NCBI RefSeq assembly: GCF_020184175.1
Contig: NC_065531.1
Location: forward strand, 54,271,213-54,335,212
Reading direction: 5' to 3'
From: Aphis gossypii
Taxonomy: Eukaryota; Arthropoda; Insecta; Hemiptera; Aphididae
Length of the DNA stretch: 64,000 nucleotides
Every line of letters begins with the position of its first letter. Positions within the stretch are counted from its first letter, which is position 1. Shown piece by piece: positions 28,101 to 42,264 of this stretch. A program made the translations under genes and the position numbers. The notes under the pieces were generated by a model that was not told the DNA's origin, did no database searches, and was given only the letters and a program-made list of their open reading frames with translations.

Positions 28101-29569
28101 CGGTATTAAGTATAAAATTAGAGGATAAAACGGATAGTCAAAACACGATATCAAGATTAAATTATGTCATATTGTCAATCAAATAAATCAATAGTTGTAC
28201 ACCAATTATTATGTTTAGAGCTATTTTCGGTTTTTATTTTAGGTCAATAAGAACACGTAACATCATAAATCATCAGGAAATAAACTAATTCAGTTTGAAA
28301 AACAGAACTTCAGTCAGGCCTTGCAATCATGCAATAAACAAAGCCTGAAGCGATTGGTTACGCTGGCGTTAAGGGTTAAAATCATATTTTGCCGCCCATC
28401 ACGAACTCGTGAGACTTCTGTTTCGCAATCAAAAAGTCGATAGTTATAAAACAAAAAACAACTATGTGTATATATTCAGGTTTTATTTCTTAATATGCGG
28501 GGACATAAACAAAAAATAAAAATCGTTTTTCGGTCGTAGGAAATGCGACTCGACAATATTATTATTATTTACTCTTACCAGTTACGAGATTATAGATCGG
28601 CGTCCAAAAACTAAAATAATATTATGGTAATTAAACAAAAATAATATTCTGTCCACATTAAATAAATACTTTCACTGCGTCCTACGGCGGTTACAATCAT
28701 ACGTATAGTACAATTCAGTGACCGAAATCGTATGGTAATTTATTCATGATATAGACGATGGTAATAATAATATTACTGCAAAAAGGTAGCTGTGATATTG
28801 CTAGGGGTGACGCGAGGGAACGAAGTTTAATTTTTAATGACACTGCGACTCGATGAGAAAACTCGTCAGGAAATGACTGCCAAAAAATTATAATATATTT
28901 ATAAAATGTCAAAAATATATATAATGAGAATAGAAGTACACTCAAATAATAACATATAATATATTGTAACGTGTACACGCGTATTGAGAAACGTATGACC
29001 TTGTACCAGTTTCCCACATGCGCTGTTGTCTATAAGGTACCTGTTGTATTTTATTTTATTATATTATATTATTGTTAATTAATAATTGCAAAGCGTATAC
29101 ATTTTGCTCTTAAAATACGAAACGAACATGGAAGTCGTATGTACGCGGGGTTACATAACGATATATTATCATTATTTGCAGTCTGAGGAGGACCTTGGCC
29201 GATTGGCAATAATTCAATTGTCATTACAATATAATATCCACTCGAGGAAACTGTATAGGTAGGGCGGTGGCGATCTATGCCGAAACGATCAGCGGGAAGT
29301 CGTCTATGCGTGTGCGTGATGGCGCGTATGGTTACAATAGTGTTGCGTACCGTTTTTTTCCACTCCGATCGAAACACTATCGGATCGATAAATTACTTAT
29401 GGTTGCGAAATCATTGAGGCCAAAAATTGCGATGCGACGTGGGAAACAATTAATATGCAGTAGATGATTATATTATTATAACAATATAACACGTAACTAT
29501 TGACACGACAATTATCGTAAACTTTTATCGATCATACCGTTTATTATCTCTACGATTAATTCGTATTAA

Positions 29570-29593
29570 TTCTAGTCTTCTAGAAGTCTAGAA
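29570..29593. promoter_or_regulatory. Near-perfect palindrome resembling a heat-shock element
   Basis: TTCTAG, a T, CTTCTAGAAG, a T, then CTAGAA form a 24-base palindrome broken only by a T:T pair. The core TTCTAGAA fits the TTCnnGAA unit bound by heat-shock factor, though the outer units are not in the regular 5-base phase. Function is not shown. Confidence 0.3.
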
Positions 29594-30052
29594 GGAATGT
29601 GCTGTTCTACTAGATAATATAATATTTTATACCAATTTTGGAGTAGGCAATATTGTAACGTACACAAAACTGTCGTAGAGCTTTTTAATCATATTATATT
29701 ATATATTATATTGGTAATTTCCGTATTCCGCGTACTTGCAAATTGTATAACTATTTCTATTGGAAATGCTGTTTAAATATTTTACGTATACACTTCAAAG
29801 GTAGCTCTATAGTCTATATGAATATACTTAAATGCATAGTAGATACATATTGAAATTTCAGTATACATATATTTTCGAACAGTTTGATTAAACGTTAGTA
29901 GAAACTTAATTACGGCTAACTTAAGCATGCACCTGCGTTTAATTTGCCATTCCCCTGCACAACGGGTTATAACGTGTATTTATAGGTATAGTATATACAA
30001 AATATAAACAAATTTTAAATAAATAAACACTGCTCATTTACTGGTTCTCTAC

Positions 30053-30090
30053 CTCTATCTCTCTCTTTATACACAGAATGAGAGATAGAG
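30053..30090. repeat. CT/GA inverted repeat
   Basis: CTCTATCTCTC (30,053-30,063) and GAGAGATAGAG (30,080-30,090) are exact reverse complements with a 16-base loop. Low-complexity purine/pyrimidine arms make chance or slippage origin likely. Confidence 0.6.
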
Positions 30091-30944
30091 AGAAAGAGAA
30101 GTAGTGCCGATCAACGTTTAACCCGCTCGGGATCATCCTCTCGACTGGCTGACTGTTGTTGTCATAGGTACCTCCGAGACGCATCCTTATTACATATTAT
30201 GTTTTCGGGGCAATAACAATACATACGTAGTCTTGAATTTCCAAGTGCTATAATAATTATTATGCTAACAACAATTCTTGGTGTATCGTGTATATAATAC
30301 AGTTCTTAATAGTATACGAAACGCGAATTATGTACGTGGCGTATAATAACAATATCCCATCACGTCTCAAATAAATCGTCGCTCTTTGTATTGTATAAGA
30401 AATATAATATTGTGGAAATGCTTATTGGTATATAAGTTTGCGCATGATCATGTGTATACGCGCAAATCATATATGATTTACTATATAAGTCCAGGTTTCA
30501 AATTGTCAGTGCGAGCGTCTTTTCGTAGAAAGTTAAGAGGTATAATACATTATTATGAATAAACATATTATTAAATAATTACATTGTGCAACGGTAATAG
30601 TTTATCTCGAACAGTGTTTTATTTTTAGTTTATACTACTCATACATGATATGTGTTGCATCAAATATAATATAATTAATTTAAGTCAAACTTTGTACAAT
30701 TTCGAAAAAAAAACTGTTTACTTAGAGATGTAGGTATACTAAGTTAAAATATACGATATAGGTTTACTTATGTGTAAAAATATAGTAAAGAAGATTCTTA
30801 AATCGAACATCGTTGTCTCGAATTGCATTGAAATCTCCTTTAAATTATCACTATATTCAATATCATTTTACTCTCAATAATTCGATACAAAATTAATCAT
30901 TTTTCGTTATCTTTGAGTATATACTAATAACATTTTTACTGTGG

Positions 30945-31010
30945 AAGGTTGTTTTATCTGCATTAATGAGCAGATAACAAAGATAATTTTTAGGCAATAA
31001 AACAAACCTT
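30945..31010. repeat. Nested inverted repeat, MITE-like
   Basis: Outer arms AAGGTTGTTTTAT and ATAAAACAAACCTT (one extra base) enclose inner arms TTATCTGC and GCAGATAA (30,954-30,961 and 30,970-30,977). No target-site duplication is obvious, so a transposon origin is only a possibility. Confidence 0.4.
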
Positions 31011-34000
31011 AATGAGGATTGAAAAATATATGTATAATAGTACTTTAAGTATTCAAATTGTATAGGCATTTTAAATTATTTAATTTTTATAAAACAGAAT
31101 ATCTTGAATTTTTTGTTATCTTGAACTTTTTCCAGTTCCCCTTCAAATTCGAAATAGCAAAAATGTTTATTGTACATGTATTTTACTATTATACGTATAA
31201 AAACAACACTGCAAGTTGTTAACGGACGGATAATAACATCGTTTGGATATACAAATGGTCTTCAAGTGTCCGACAAGTATTGTAGTTTCCGCGCGATGTA
31301 CGCGATGACATATTACAACGCAAATGCTATGAATACTGCTGTACAGTGTACCTACATACAATGATACGCAGTTATAATATATTAACAATATTGTATTCCA
31401 AAATCTGTGTACAACAGTGTTGTTCATTTTTTGAACGATGTGCAATATACCTATTCGATATTGCTTTTTTTTTTTTTTTTAATAGTTCTCAGGCGATTTT
31501 GCGTTTTAATGCATTGTGCGTGTCGACGTCGTCGTCGTCGTTGTCTCGACAATATCAAAATGTTTATAATAATATACTGTTGCAGTCAATGCACGTCGCG
31601 TGCAATATATAATATGCGTATTATTATATTCTACGCCGTCAATACTCACACCGGACCAGCGGCGGATAGTTATATGCCGTATAGACGAAAACAGCACCAC
31701 AAACCGATAAAGGCAGGCGTATACTTATTATTATTAATATACATACATAATAATATATTAGGTATGATAGGTACGTCGTTTTGTGAGAGATCATGCACAC
31801 GGTTCACGATAATGAGCGAATCGCGCGGCCGAGAGTTCGACGAAACGAACGGTTTTTTTATTCATATTTTCACATTTTTCCGTCTAATTTTAATTACCGA
31901 GAACAGCCTGTTATTGTTAGTACCGGATTTTCAACGAACGAGCGCGACTCTTTTTAATAGCAAATCAGTATGTGTATAATTTATTATACACGGTATTATT
32001 ATAGTATGGCGTACTTTTAAGTTATAACTTTATATTTATATAATACGGTTTTGCATAACTGCAAAGTCTAAAGTTACCAAATCGCTCGATCCAATTATTC
32101 GATGCAGGTAAGCTAGTTGATATAGGTGTGGTAAAATAAATATAAAAACGGTCCATGCAAAAAATGTTTAATTACACTTCCAATAATTGTATAGTGATCA
32201 AAAATAGTATAAGATACTAACTACTAAGGTCCTACGTACACTGCAATAGTCAGATTTCCTTCAGAAGCTGGTCGGTAGATATAGAGGTCGGCTTCCGCGT
32301 CCGTTGTAGTTAACCCGAGTCATCACACGACAGTAATAATTTACAAAGCCAAATGGCGTCGGTGTATTACGCAGTACTGTTCAAAATAAACGGTATTTTT
32401 ACGAATAAAAAAAATAAATGTGTACAACGAAATGGAGTCGCGCGTGATTATAGCGTTTTTCGGTTGAAATAAGTGCGTGAGAAGAAGTATCTATCCAGGT
32501 TTTTTTTTATTATTTATTATTATTATATTATTTTTTTACTCGCCGGGGGTGCCATGCCTGTGGCATTAAATCGAAATAAGTATAGTTATATTGTTACGCC
32601 GTTAATACGTTTTTAATGAAAAAGAGACATTTGCATTAATATTTTAACGCTCAACGCGGAACGAGTTCGGAGTTACAATGATTAGATAGTTGATTGTAAT
32701 TTTATTTTGTCAACTCGATTTAAATCAATTATCCTATTCGTTAGATAGGTTTTCATTTGTATTCGTATGGTAAGTGGTAACTTTAGTAGTACCTAACCAC
32801 ATTTAAAATCTAAAAAGTAATAAGATTAAAATATATTATACACTACGCATTCACAGACCCCTCCTTAATTATTACAGACATCACTAAACACTTACGAAAT
32901 GTGTTCTTCATTCATTCATATTAATTTTTTTTTAACCTTGGCGAATTATTCCTGTCAAATTAATTTTTACATAAAAAAATAAACTATATTTAATAGAATG
33001 GTAAAAAATAAATATATTATTATATTATTTTAATGTATCATAGTAGGTATAAATTGTGTATTGTAAATATAGGTACTAAAAAAAAAATGGGTTTAACTGT
33101 TAAAATCATAAATTTCCCATAATTCGCATGAACAAAATAAGTATTTTTTTTTTTATTTAAAACACGGTGTGGAGTACTTTCTTTTAACTAAACCTAATAC
33201 CTATACATAAATATTTTGTATCATTACTATTCGCATTTTTTCCTTAATAAAAATAACTGTAAAAATATCCATTAAATGAAACATTAATGCTGATAAAACC
33301 TAAGAAGAAAATCGTTTACAATATAATAGTGAAAGTTAGCGAGTATAACGAAAAGTGAAAAAAATCTTGTTAACGGTGTATGTATAATAATTCACACTAA
33401 TAAAATATATAACATAATATGTTATCAATGTTATCATCATGACTGTTACATAAATAATTACAATTAAAATTTACGCATCAAGTGAACATAAATAATATCT
33501 TAGGAATTTTCATATTGGAAGTGTTGAAAGTTTTTTAAGTTTTTTTCATACATATTTTATTCATTTAATATTTTTTTTTCTTATCCAAAAGAGAAGTTTG
33601 TGTCAACTATAGGTACTCGTTAACCAGTGAGCAAATTTTGTCACCTAGCAATATTACGGTTGGCTGGTTTGACAAGCAACCTTTTTGAAATAGACGAAAA
33701 TTCGAAGGGACGTCGACTATATTATATTATTATTTATTATATATTTGTATGGCAAAAAAAGTGTAGCCACCTAACCTTATGGGTAGCTACATATTTTGTA
33801 GACTAGTAGTAAAAAATCGTAATCTTACATATATCCATATTCCATACTGAAACTAAACAAATAGAACGATGTAAACAATAATATATGCTTTTTTAATACA
33901 ATAATCATAACTTGAAAAGTTTAATATTCAAACAAAAATATAGTTATAATAATATACTGTAGATATGGCTTGTTTATACGATTTTTCTTCATTTACAATT

Positions 34001-37000
34001 TTTTAAGTTGGTCCACCGGAAAGCCAAAAACAATACATGTATTCACGATTCAAATATTACATTACATTATAACTGTTATTTTTTTTTTTTATAAAACCGT
34101 ATATTACTCGTAGACAAAAAAGAGTTAGATGTTTTTTTCATTTTATGAGTAATAAAAGAATACCAAAACGATAAACTAAAAAGTCTTAACGACTTTTTTA
34201 TATCGCAACGAAGAGTTTGAAGATTTTGAAAAAAAAATATATTATATAGGTACTACTACTATATGCAATTTTAGCCGATCGAAGTGGTGAACGAAATACA
34301 ATTCGTTCTTGTACACATATTATATATACTTTCATTCGCTTTAAAAAAAATCGATTTCTACCAATCGATTTGTGTATTTTTAGAAAACACGACGTGTCTT
34401 TGAACAACTAAAGGGAATTTATTTTATACTCCCCTGGCGGAACGTCCTATAGGAGGTCATATACACAAAAGTATATATACATACAGCATGTCAACATATA
34501 TACATTGAATACGAGCACAGCATGGGTGAGTGGCGGTAGAAAGGTCTGCCGTAGACAAAGGCCACGTCATTAAAATGTCACATCCGTACACTTGATCTAA
34601 TGTAAGAATTGCTGCGAAAGAATATAAAGGAAGAATAAGGCGGCCGGCGCCCAAAACGTTTTTCGTAAGTATTTATCAATTCGATTTGAACGTATCTTTT
34701 TCTCTCCCGAAAATATAAATAAATAAAGCGATGTCAGTCGTTTCTATTTTTTTTACATTTAATTTTTTTTTTTTTTGATTCTCATTTTCACCAACCGTCG
34801 CGGTGAATATTATACATATTATACAACAAAAACGTATATATGAAATCATAAAGCCATGCTAAGAAGATGAACGCTGTGGTTTGTTTCGGTTGACTACCTG
34901 CTGCCGTCACACCGCGGCGGCGGGTCTCTCTAGTTGGCCGCCCGACAGTGGTGGTGCAGTAGTGTCATGTACATGTATTTTTTCCAATGAAATTCGTTCC
35001 AGGACCCGTCTAGGCACGTTGAAAAACATCATGGCCTCCGGCGTGCCAACTGTATATTATATTGTTTAATGCTGCGGCAGTCGTACGCGTATAATAATAT
35101 AATGTAACGACGATGATGTTATTGTTACTATGTGTATATTGTACACACGTAATAATATTATTATAATAATGTGAGTGCCGCTCTTGTAAGTTACGATTCG
35201 TATCCGGGCACGGTAAAACGAAAATAATCTCCATAAGGGTTTAAAACATTATATTTTATATTATTTATATCAATATATTACTATACATCGATCGTGTTTT
35301 AAATATCGGCGTCCGAGTATTTGATTTTTAATCTAACACAGTTGATATAACTTGTGTTGAGTTGTGTAGTAGGTGAGCTTCGCAATAACTCGTGTATTAT
35401 GTTGTTGTTTTTTTTAATGGTTTTTGTTCTATGCTTCGTCTAAACGATCGAAATCGCGTTCTTTCGGTCGATAAAATAAAATTACCATAAACATAACAAA
35501 CAAACCGACTTTATAATATGTCTCAATCGATTCATTCTAGTTGTTTAAATTATTTTCCGAAATCTAATACAACGTTATTATTGTATCCGACACATTCGAT
35601 TGATCTTGTAGTCTTGTACAACGCACACGCACTACCCGCGGTAATAAATATATCGTAGAGCTTCCACTACTACTATAAATATGTATGTCTACTACTACTG
35701 CGGTACCCATACTTAAACCATACATATACTAGTTACTATACTACTACAAAGTATTATACCACGTTTTTCTCTGCGATGAGGTACCTACCTATATGTCTTT
35801 GAAAAATTACGGCAAACGATAATCACGAATATTATTTCCTATACATAGATACCGGGAATAGAGAATAAAAAAAAAAAAATTAAAGTATATAATATAATAT
35901 ATCGTATCGCATTTGCGCCAGTCACGATCCGCATGGTGGAGAAAAAATCATTACTGAGTATATCATCCGTAGTTCGTAATTACCTACATATAATATATTA
36001 TTATTACTATTATCATATTTATACACCTATAATAGACGTTCGCGTAGATAAAAATCATAATGTAGTGCTCTTATGGAATGGACACCGGCCGGTGCATGGT
36101 GATAATATTACATTTCCATCGATATGAGCACATCATTATAGTAATATTGAAGTTATCATCTCTCAGTTCTGATCCGCGTCCATAAAGCCGATTTTCATCT
36201 TCGTGTGACACCAAAACGTCGTTTAGTATCCACCGCTGTTATGATGTGAATATTGTTTCAATGTTGTAGCAGAATAATCCTCGCAGTGTGTATAGTGTAT
36301 ACTATTTAATATTATAATAATACATATCTAATAGCCATTTTTACTTGTTTCGGGGTGAAAATTCTATGTATAATATGAAAATATGACTGACAGTTGTTTG
36401 CATTAATACATTATATTACATGTCTTGAAAATATCAGTAATTTAAAATTGTTCATTTTTTTTTTTTTGTATCAAAATATTGCATAGTTGAATATTTAAAT
36501 CACTTGAATCATGACGAAAAATGCTGATAATTCATTGATTTATTTTTTATCTATGACTAATGAACTTCAAACTTTTTAAAGTAAGTTTATTACTTTCTTT
36601 TCAATTTAATGTCTATTAAAAACATGTATATTTAATAAATTTACAAAGTTAAAAATATAGCTACTTATTTCTTTGTTGACTCAATATATGATCAAACTTA
36701 TACTATAGTCATTATATTAGATACACAGGTATATAATTAGCTATGTTAATAGCTCGTTTATTTTTTTTTTTTTGCTTAAGGCGTCTATATAGGTTTCTAA
36801 AAAAAAAGAACGAATTTCCCACTCTTTTCAGACGCGTTTAGAATTTTATCAATTATATCTGCTAAATTATAACCACTTTTTTTTATCAAATTTTTAAATA
36901 AAAATAAATCTGTGGTTCAGGTTAATCTACCAACCGCAAATATCCATCTATATCGTCAGTAACTATATATATGTATGTATATTATTTGTTTCGTCAGTTT

Positions 37001-37059
37001 TTTTTCAGTGTAAATTTATTATAATATCGTATTCATCATCATACTGCAATGTTATGTAT

Positions 37060-37560
37060 GTACATCGTTGCCAGTTATACAGCTTGCTGAGCGCTGACGA
37101 TGGTTTACCGGGACCAGGACGTTTGCGCAGCTTGTTGTGTAGTTTATATATACATCCGATAGACGATTAATGAACTGGGAATCAATCGATTCGGTTTGGC
37201 GAACGCGATGATTTACGACCGTGAAGACCACGGCGACGGTAATGGACGGTAACAACAACAGCAATGATGATGATGCAGCGGCAAGCGGGGAAGCTGAAAA
37301 CGACGATCAGCGAATGGGTGTTCGAGTAGGTGAGGGGAACGAAAGTAGAGGGGTTCGTTAACTTTAATTATTTGGGCGCCCGAAAATCCTTCATCGTCGC
37401 TCGTAATTAATGATCGCCAACGGATCTTTCCAGTACGTGCGTTATTATAATATAATATTATAATAATAATTTATAAGTGCGGGCAAGAAGCGCAGCCGTC
37501 GGCGTTTCGATATGTTTTGTGCGTTACAATATTATCGTGTAACAATACGGCGATGTCAGC
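37060..37560. other. GC-rich intronic island with short acidic open frame
   Basis: CpG-rich sequence in which a plus-strand ATG at 37,242 opens 39 codons of protein-like acidic sequence (see the CDS entry at 37,242-37,361). The minus strand also has an open 70-codon frame. The function is unknown. Confidence 0.3.
37242..37361 (+). CDS. Possible small acidic ORF or first exon
   Basis: The 39-residue frame begins MDGNNNSNDDDAAASGEAEN and has high Asn/Asp/Glu/Gly content typical of disordered N-termini. A potential donor, GTAG|GTGAGG, lies inside it near 37,330, so it could be a spliced 5' exon rather than a complete peptide. The codons come partly from AAC and GAT triplet repeats, which can give this pattern by chance. 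No homolog is recognised. Confidence 0.15.
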   Translation: MDGNNNSNDDDAAASGEAENDDQRMGVRVGEGNESRGVR

Positions 37561-40329
37561 AATGCGAACATAATATATTATTATCATAACTATAAACACT
37601 ACGCGTATTACTGTAGCGTCAATGAAGGTGAGAGGGGTACGGAGTCAATTAATAAATAAGACTACCTACTAGATAAATACTTTACACTTATGCATCAATG
37701 ATACATTTAAACTAACACTTAAAAAATAAATATATTTAACTATTAAGCAAGGATTTGTTTTAGCAACCAATTACTCAACTTTTTAAATTATTATTTATTT
37801 ATTATTATTATTTTTTAATTATAATAATAAAATCATCTTTCAAAATCGATTTGATTATTTTGATAAAAATTGAAAATTAAATTCAGTTACACTATACTGC
37901 AGGATTTTTAAATAACTAATAAACACAAACATTTATATTACCTACTTATTAATATCCTACAATAATTTTAATGTAAAGACTAATTTAAAAACTTTCACAT
38001 AAACTGATGGTCAAAGACTCAAAGAATTAATAAAGATAACCTGCAAACTAGACTGCAATAAGAAAGACATAAGTATACCATTCATTTACACGGTACACAG
38101 GGAAGTATAGGTGGACATGATTACAAATCTAAGGCAAAAGGGGATAAGGAGCTTTATCCTACCTCCGCTCGAAAATTGTATACAAGTATTAATATAATAA
38201 AATAGTTCATATACATCTTAAAATTAATTATTTTAAAATACAATTAAAATTGTTTATACTGTTATCAAATAGTTTCTATAATGTTATTATAATCTATTTT
38301 ATTTATATGTACTAATTTTATAATAGTATTTTTTTTTTGAAAAAAAAAACTTAATCTCCACATTTCAGATTTTCAGATTTGTGACTGGTCTATAACGAGA
38401 CGCTCTATCTTTCACAGTTTTGTCCCTTATAATACGTCCAACAATGCCATTGTCGGTTACAATACAATATTTTTACGGATATTATAATAAGCAGTCTTAC
38501 CTACTTGGACTTTAAAACCTATATAATATTATATGTATGTAAATACAATAAATGAAGTGACAATACATATTACACAAGAATACGCATAGGCAGCTTAGCA
38601 AAAATGATTTGATCAAGTAATCGATAACGTAGAAAAAACAACGAAGTGACAAGATGACGCAAAACAATTTCGCTTAAATTGATAAATGAAAAATATCACT
38701 TTTATCCGCTTGCAAATTTTTAATACTGTTAAGTACAGAATATGTGCAAACGGCGGTGTTTAGTCCTAACCTAACCTAAACAAACTTCACCGTATTTTGA
38801 TGTGTCTGGGAATTTACCGCCATAACTATTATATGTTAGTATAGTTAGAAACGCCACAGACGTATTGTGTGTATATTAAATATGTAGGTATAGGTAATGT
38901 ATATGATATGATGTTATTTAAATTTTTTACAACACTTTAATCAAAAACCACAAAATATGCTGGTCAAATAATATCAGAGTTTTTAATATACATAAATTTA
39001 TTATTTATCTTAAAATCAATATTTTTTTCCATTTTGATAATCAAAATAACTGAAAATATTTACATAAATATTTAGGTAATATAATGTATAAATACTAGTA
39101 TGTATAATAGAATTCAATCGATATTCGATCAGTTTTCTAAAATATATGTTAAAATATAATAAAAATAAAAACATGTTTAACTGAAACATTTGAAACGTAA
39201 AATAGTCACATCGACTAAGCGTGATCATTTTAAACCGGTAACAAAATATCTTAATCAGAAATATCTTCGGACTCTAGAGTAGACTATTTTTATTGTTTTT
39301 TTTTAATGCCATTTTGAATGTATAGATAATGTGTTTTTTCATACTGAGCAGTGAGCACATCGTGTGGTAAATACAAACCGAAAAGACCAAAGCTACAAAT
39401 TGGTTTTTAGAGATGATCTAGAGAGAATAATGCCCCAAATAAGAAACAAAGGAAAACACGGTTCTGCGAATTATTATTATCGCGATAACAGTTAAAGTCT
39501 ACGCGTCCATAAGACAGAAGAATCTATCATATACATGGTATACATCGGATTTTCGACGTCGTTATACCGTGTATCCAGTATAATTTTATTGTTCAGGGGC
39601 TCTACGATAATATCAATAATATTCGATTGCGGAATATCGATATTGAAATGGACTCTAACCGCGTAATACGCATTTGTAAACGACCGTCCACTAACGTCGT
39701 CCTCTTTTATTTTCTATATAGTTAATATTACAGTTTATTTATGTGAGTGTACACTGTACATTAAATTCGCTGCCCTTTTAGGAGAGAGGAAAGGCACAAG
39801 ATTGATATAGTTTTTGGACACGATGTTTTGTCCATTATTTTACAACCCCTTGTAGATAAATGCAGACTGTGCAAGGATATGCACTAAATACTAGCGAACG
39901 ATTAAAAATTACGATAAAAAGTTATCTAAAGAGTGTCGTCAAAACCATAGACTGCTGCAATGTTTAAAATATTAAAAATAATTTTAATTGGTTATATCGT
40001 TATTTATTAAGGTATGGACATGAAATGTAAAAATCTTAGATAATTGTAATATACTAATATTATGTGTATTAAACCAATACATCATGATAATTTATTTGAG
40101 ATACCTATTATTTTATATAAGAGAATAGTCGATATATAAACTTTTGATCCACGCTAAAAGACAAGAAAAATTCTACTTATAAAAAAGTAAAAACCTAACG
40201 TATTTGCACATATATCCTGCAATACAGACATACAGGTCTCATAATTTCGCAAGTTGCACTTGTTGTAAAAAAAAATTGAACCTCTGAAATAGCATGAAAT
40301 TTGACAAGCATTCATACGCCACAGCCGTC

Positions 40330-40367
40330 GTTACGGCATAACTCCGTAACACGCACGTATTTACGTG
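40330..40367. repeat. Two adjacent short hairpins
   Basis: GTTACGG pairs with CCGTAAC (7-base loop), followed by CACGTA pairing with TACGTG (2-base spacer). CpG is retained in both, unlike the AT-rich flanks. Confidence 0.4.
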
Positions 40368-42224
40368 TATTTCCATTTGTATGATGTGAACGACAATTTA
40401 AGTGATGTGGTTTTCCAGTCTAGCAGCTATCGCGCCCAAAGACGGGGGTGGAGGTAACACCACGCCATCCTATAAAATCCGGTTAAACATGAGAAATCAC
40501 ACAAAAGCTATATACACAAGATCCGGATTGCAAGGAAAAAAAGTACACTCAAACATATTATTATAACCTGACGTTCTACTGCGAATACGGTTGCCGCAGT
40601 CTCGTGTGCAAGGAATAACATAATATTTATACAGAAATGAAAGTTCCTAACACCTAGAGTTGATATATATATTAATTATGCATATCATTTATAAGATAAG
40701 GTATCGTTATAATATAAATGTATTATAATATATGAAGCATGGTCGAACTTTAAAATAACAATATAAATTATACTCTTGATATGATATTATTATTATTATT
40801 ACTCGTAAATAGTTAAGCATACGTTAAATATAACTGCATTATGTGTATATATTTAATGTTATCCATACAGTAGGGTGGTTCTTTTAATTCGTAGGACGAA
40901 TCAGCAGTTAGCATTTAGTTGTAGCATATGCCATATCATAAATAATTCCTTATTAGCCTTCCAAAAATCTAACAACGAGTTAAACAATGGACAGATTCAA
41001 AGCTCATATATTTTGCAGAACCGATATAGGTATTAAACAAATATAAAAATCCCAATAATACCAAACATTTACAAAATGTAACACCTAGCTAATAACATAC
41101 CTATATAGGTACCTATTATGTTAAATTATGTCTATATTAATATCCTTATTCGAATCAATGCTCTTTTGTTTTTATCTTTGATCAGAATATTAAAACTTAG
41201 CTACATAATTACATATTAATAATATCAACAATTGCGTGATGATAAGTCTATTGGATATACTTTTGGCCGGAAGATAAAATGTTTTGTCCACTAACGCAGT
41301 CTGTATAATGTATATAGTATATACCACATTAAACAGGAAAAATCACTCCGTCTATACCTATACATATTATAATATACACACATGTGTGGTAGGATCTCTT
41401 TTATGAAAATCTCATGCAAAAAGTTTATTAAAAAACATTATTTTTATGAATATAATATGTATATACATATTAGTATCGTTATGGTATATATAGAGCTCGA
41501 ATCCCGAAAGAAAAAAAATCTACCAACTTTCCGCATCCACGATATTGCTGACGGTCCTTAATTTGCTGGCTCGTGTGGTAAAAGCTACGTTGCGCCTCAG
41601 TAGCTATCCTTTCCTTTATATTTGACGATACAAATAACATATTCAAAAAGTAATTCATAACACACCCGAATTGTTTCGTATACATCATGCCGCAGGAAAA
41701 ATACAATATACATAAATACAACCTATAAATGTATATTTAATTTCGAGCATATTACGTACGCATACATGTTGTATAGAGTACACATGACATATATGATTGG
41801 ATCGAATATCAATACTGTAGCTACGTACATTCACGCATATATGAATAAATAATTTTTTATAAGAATATAATCCGTTGAAAAATAAATACATAAATTAGTT
41901 CAGGTTTTAGTTTCGTAAATGTAATAATATAAAATATCGTTGTTATTATTATTATATTCTGTGTATAATAATACTCAGTTAAAAACGAAATGGTGTACAT
42001 ACACGAAAATGAACATAAAATATACGAGAAAAAAATTACAAATAAATGCCACAAAGCATGAAACTAATTTCCAGGTAGGTAAGCACCGTGTCTGACGACT
42101 AGAACGTACGTAATATGTAATATTATGTTTGCAAAAACACACACATCACACCACACATATGCACGTATAATACATAATATGAATATCTATATACTGCTGC
42201 AGAATTCCATAGTCCAGCGAGTAG

Positions 42225-42264
42225 CAAGTGATGTATATTGCATTACGTACTTGTATATCACTTG
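42225..42264. repeat. Short inverted repeat
   Basis: CAAGTGAT and ATCACTTG are perfect 8-base arms; pairing can continue inward with ATA/TAT after a 2-base bulge. Confidence 0.4.

Larger units (their letters stand above)
24191..37050. other. Intron block with several islands and inverted repeats
   Basis: AT repeat at 25,173-25,194, GC-richer patches at about 25,380-25,820, 31,520-31,950 and 34,880-35,060, an HSF-site-like palindrome at 29,570-29,593, a GA/CT hairpin at 30,053-30,090 and a nested inverted repeat at 30,945-31,010. A 190-codon plus-strand frame at 31,407-31,979 passes through a T run and a GTC repeat and is probably not coding. Otherwise AT-rich without identifiable genes. Confidence 0.45.

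Noticed and set aside
31407..31979. A 190-codon plus-strand open frame
   Set aside because: It crosses a T run (poly-Phe), a GTC microsatellite (poly-Arg) and TA-rich DNA, has no domain, and another frame is open beside it. Length alone is not enough.
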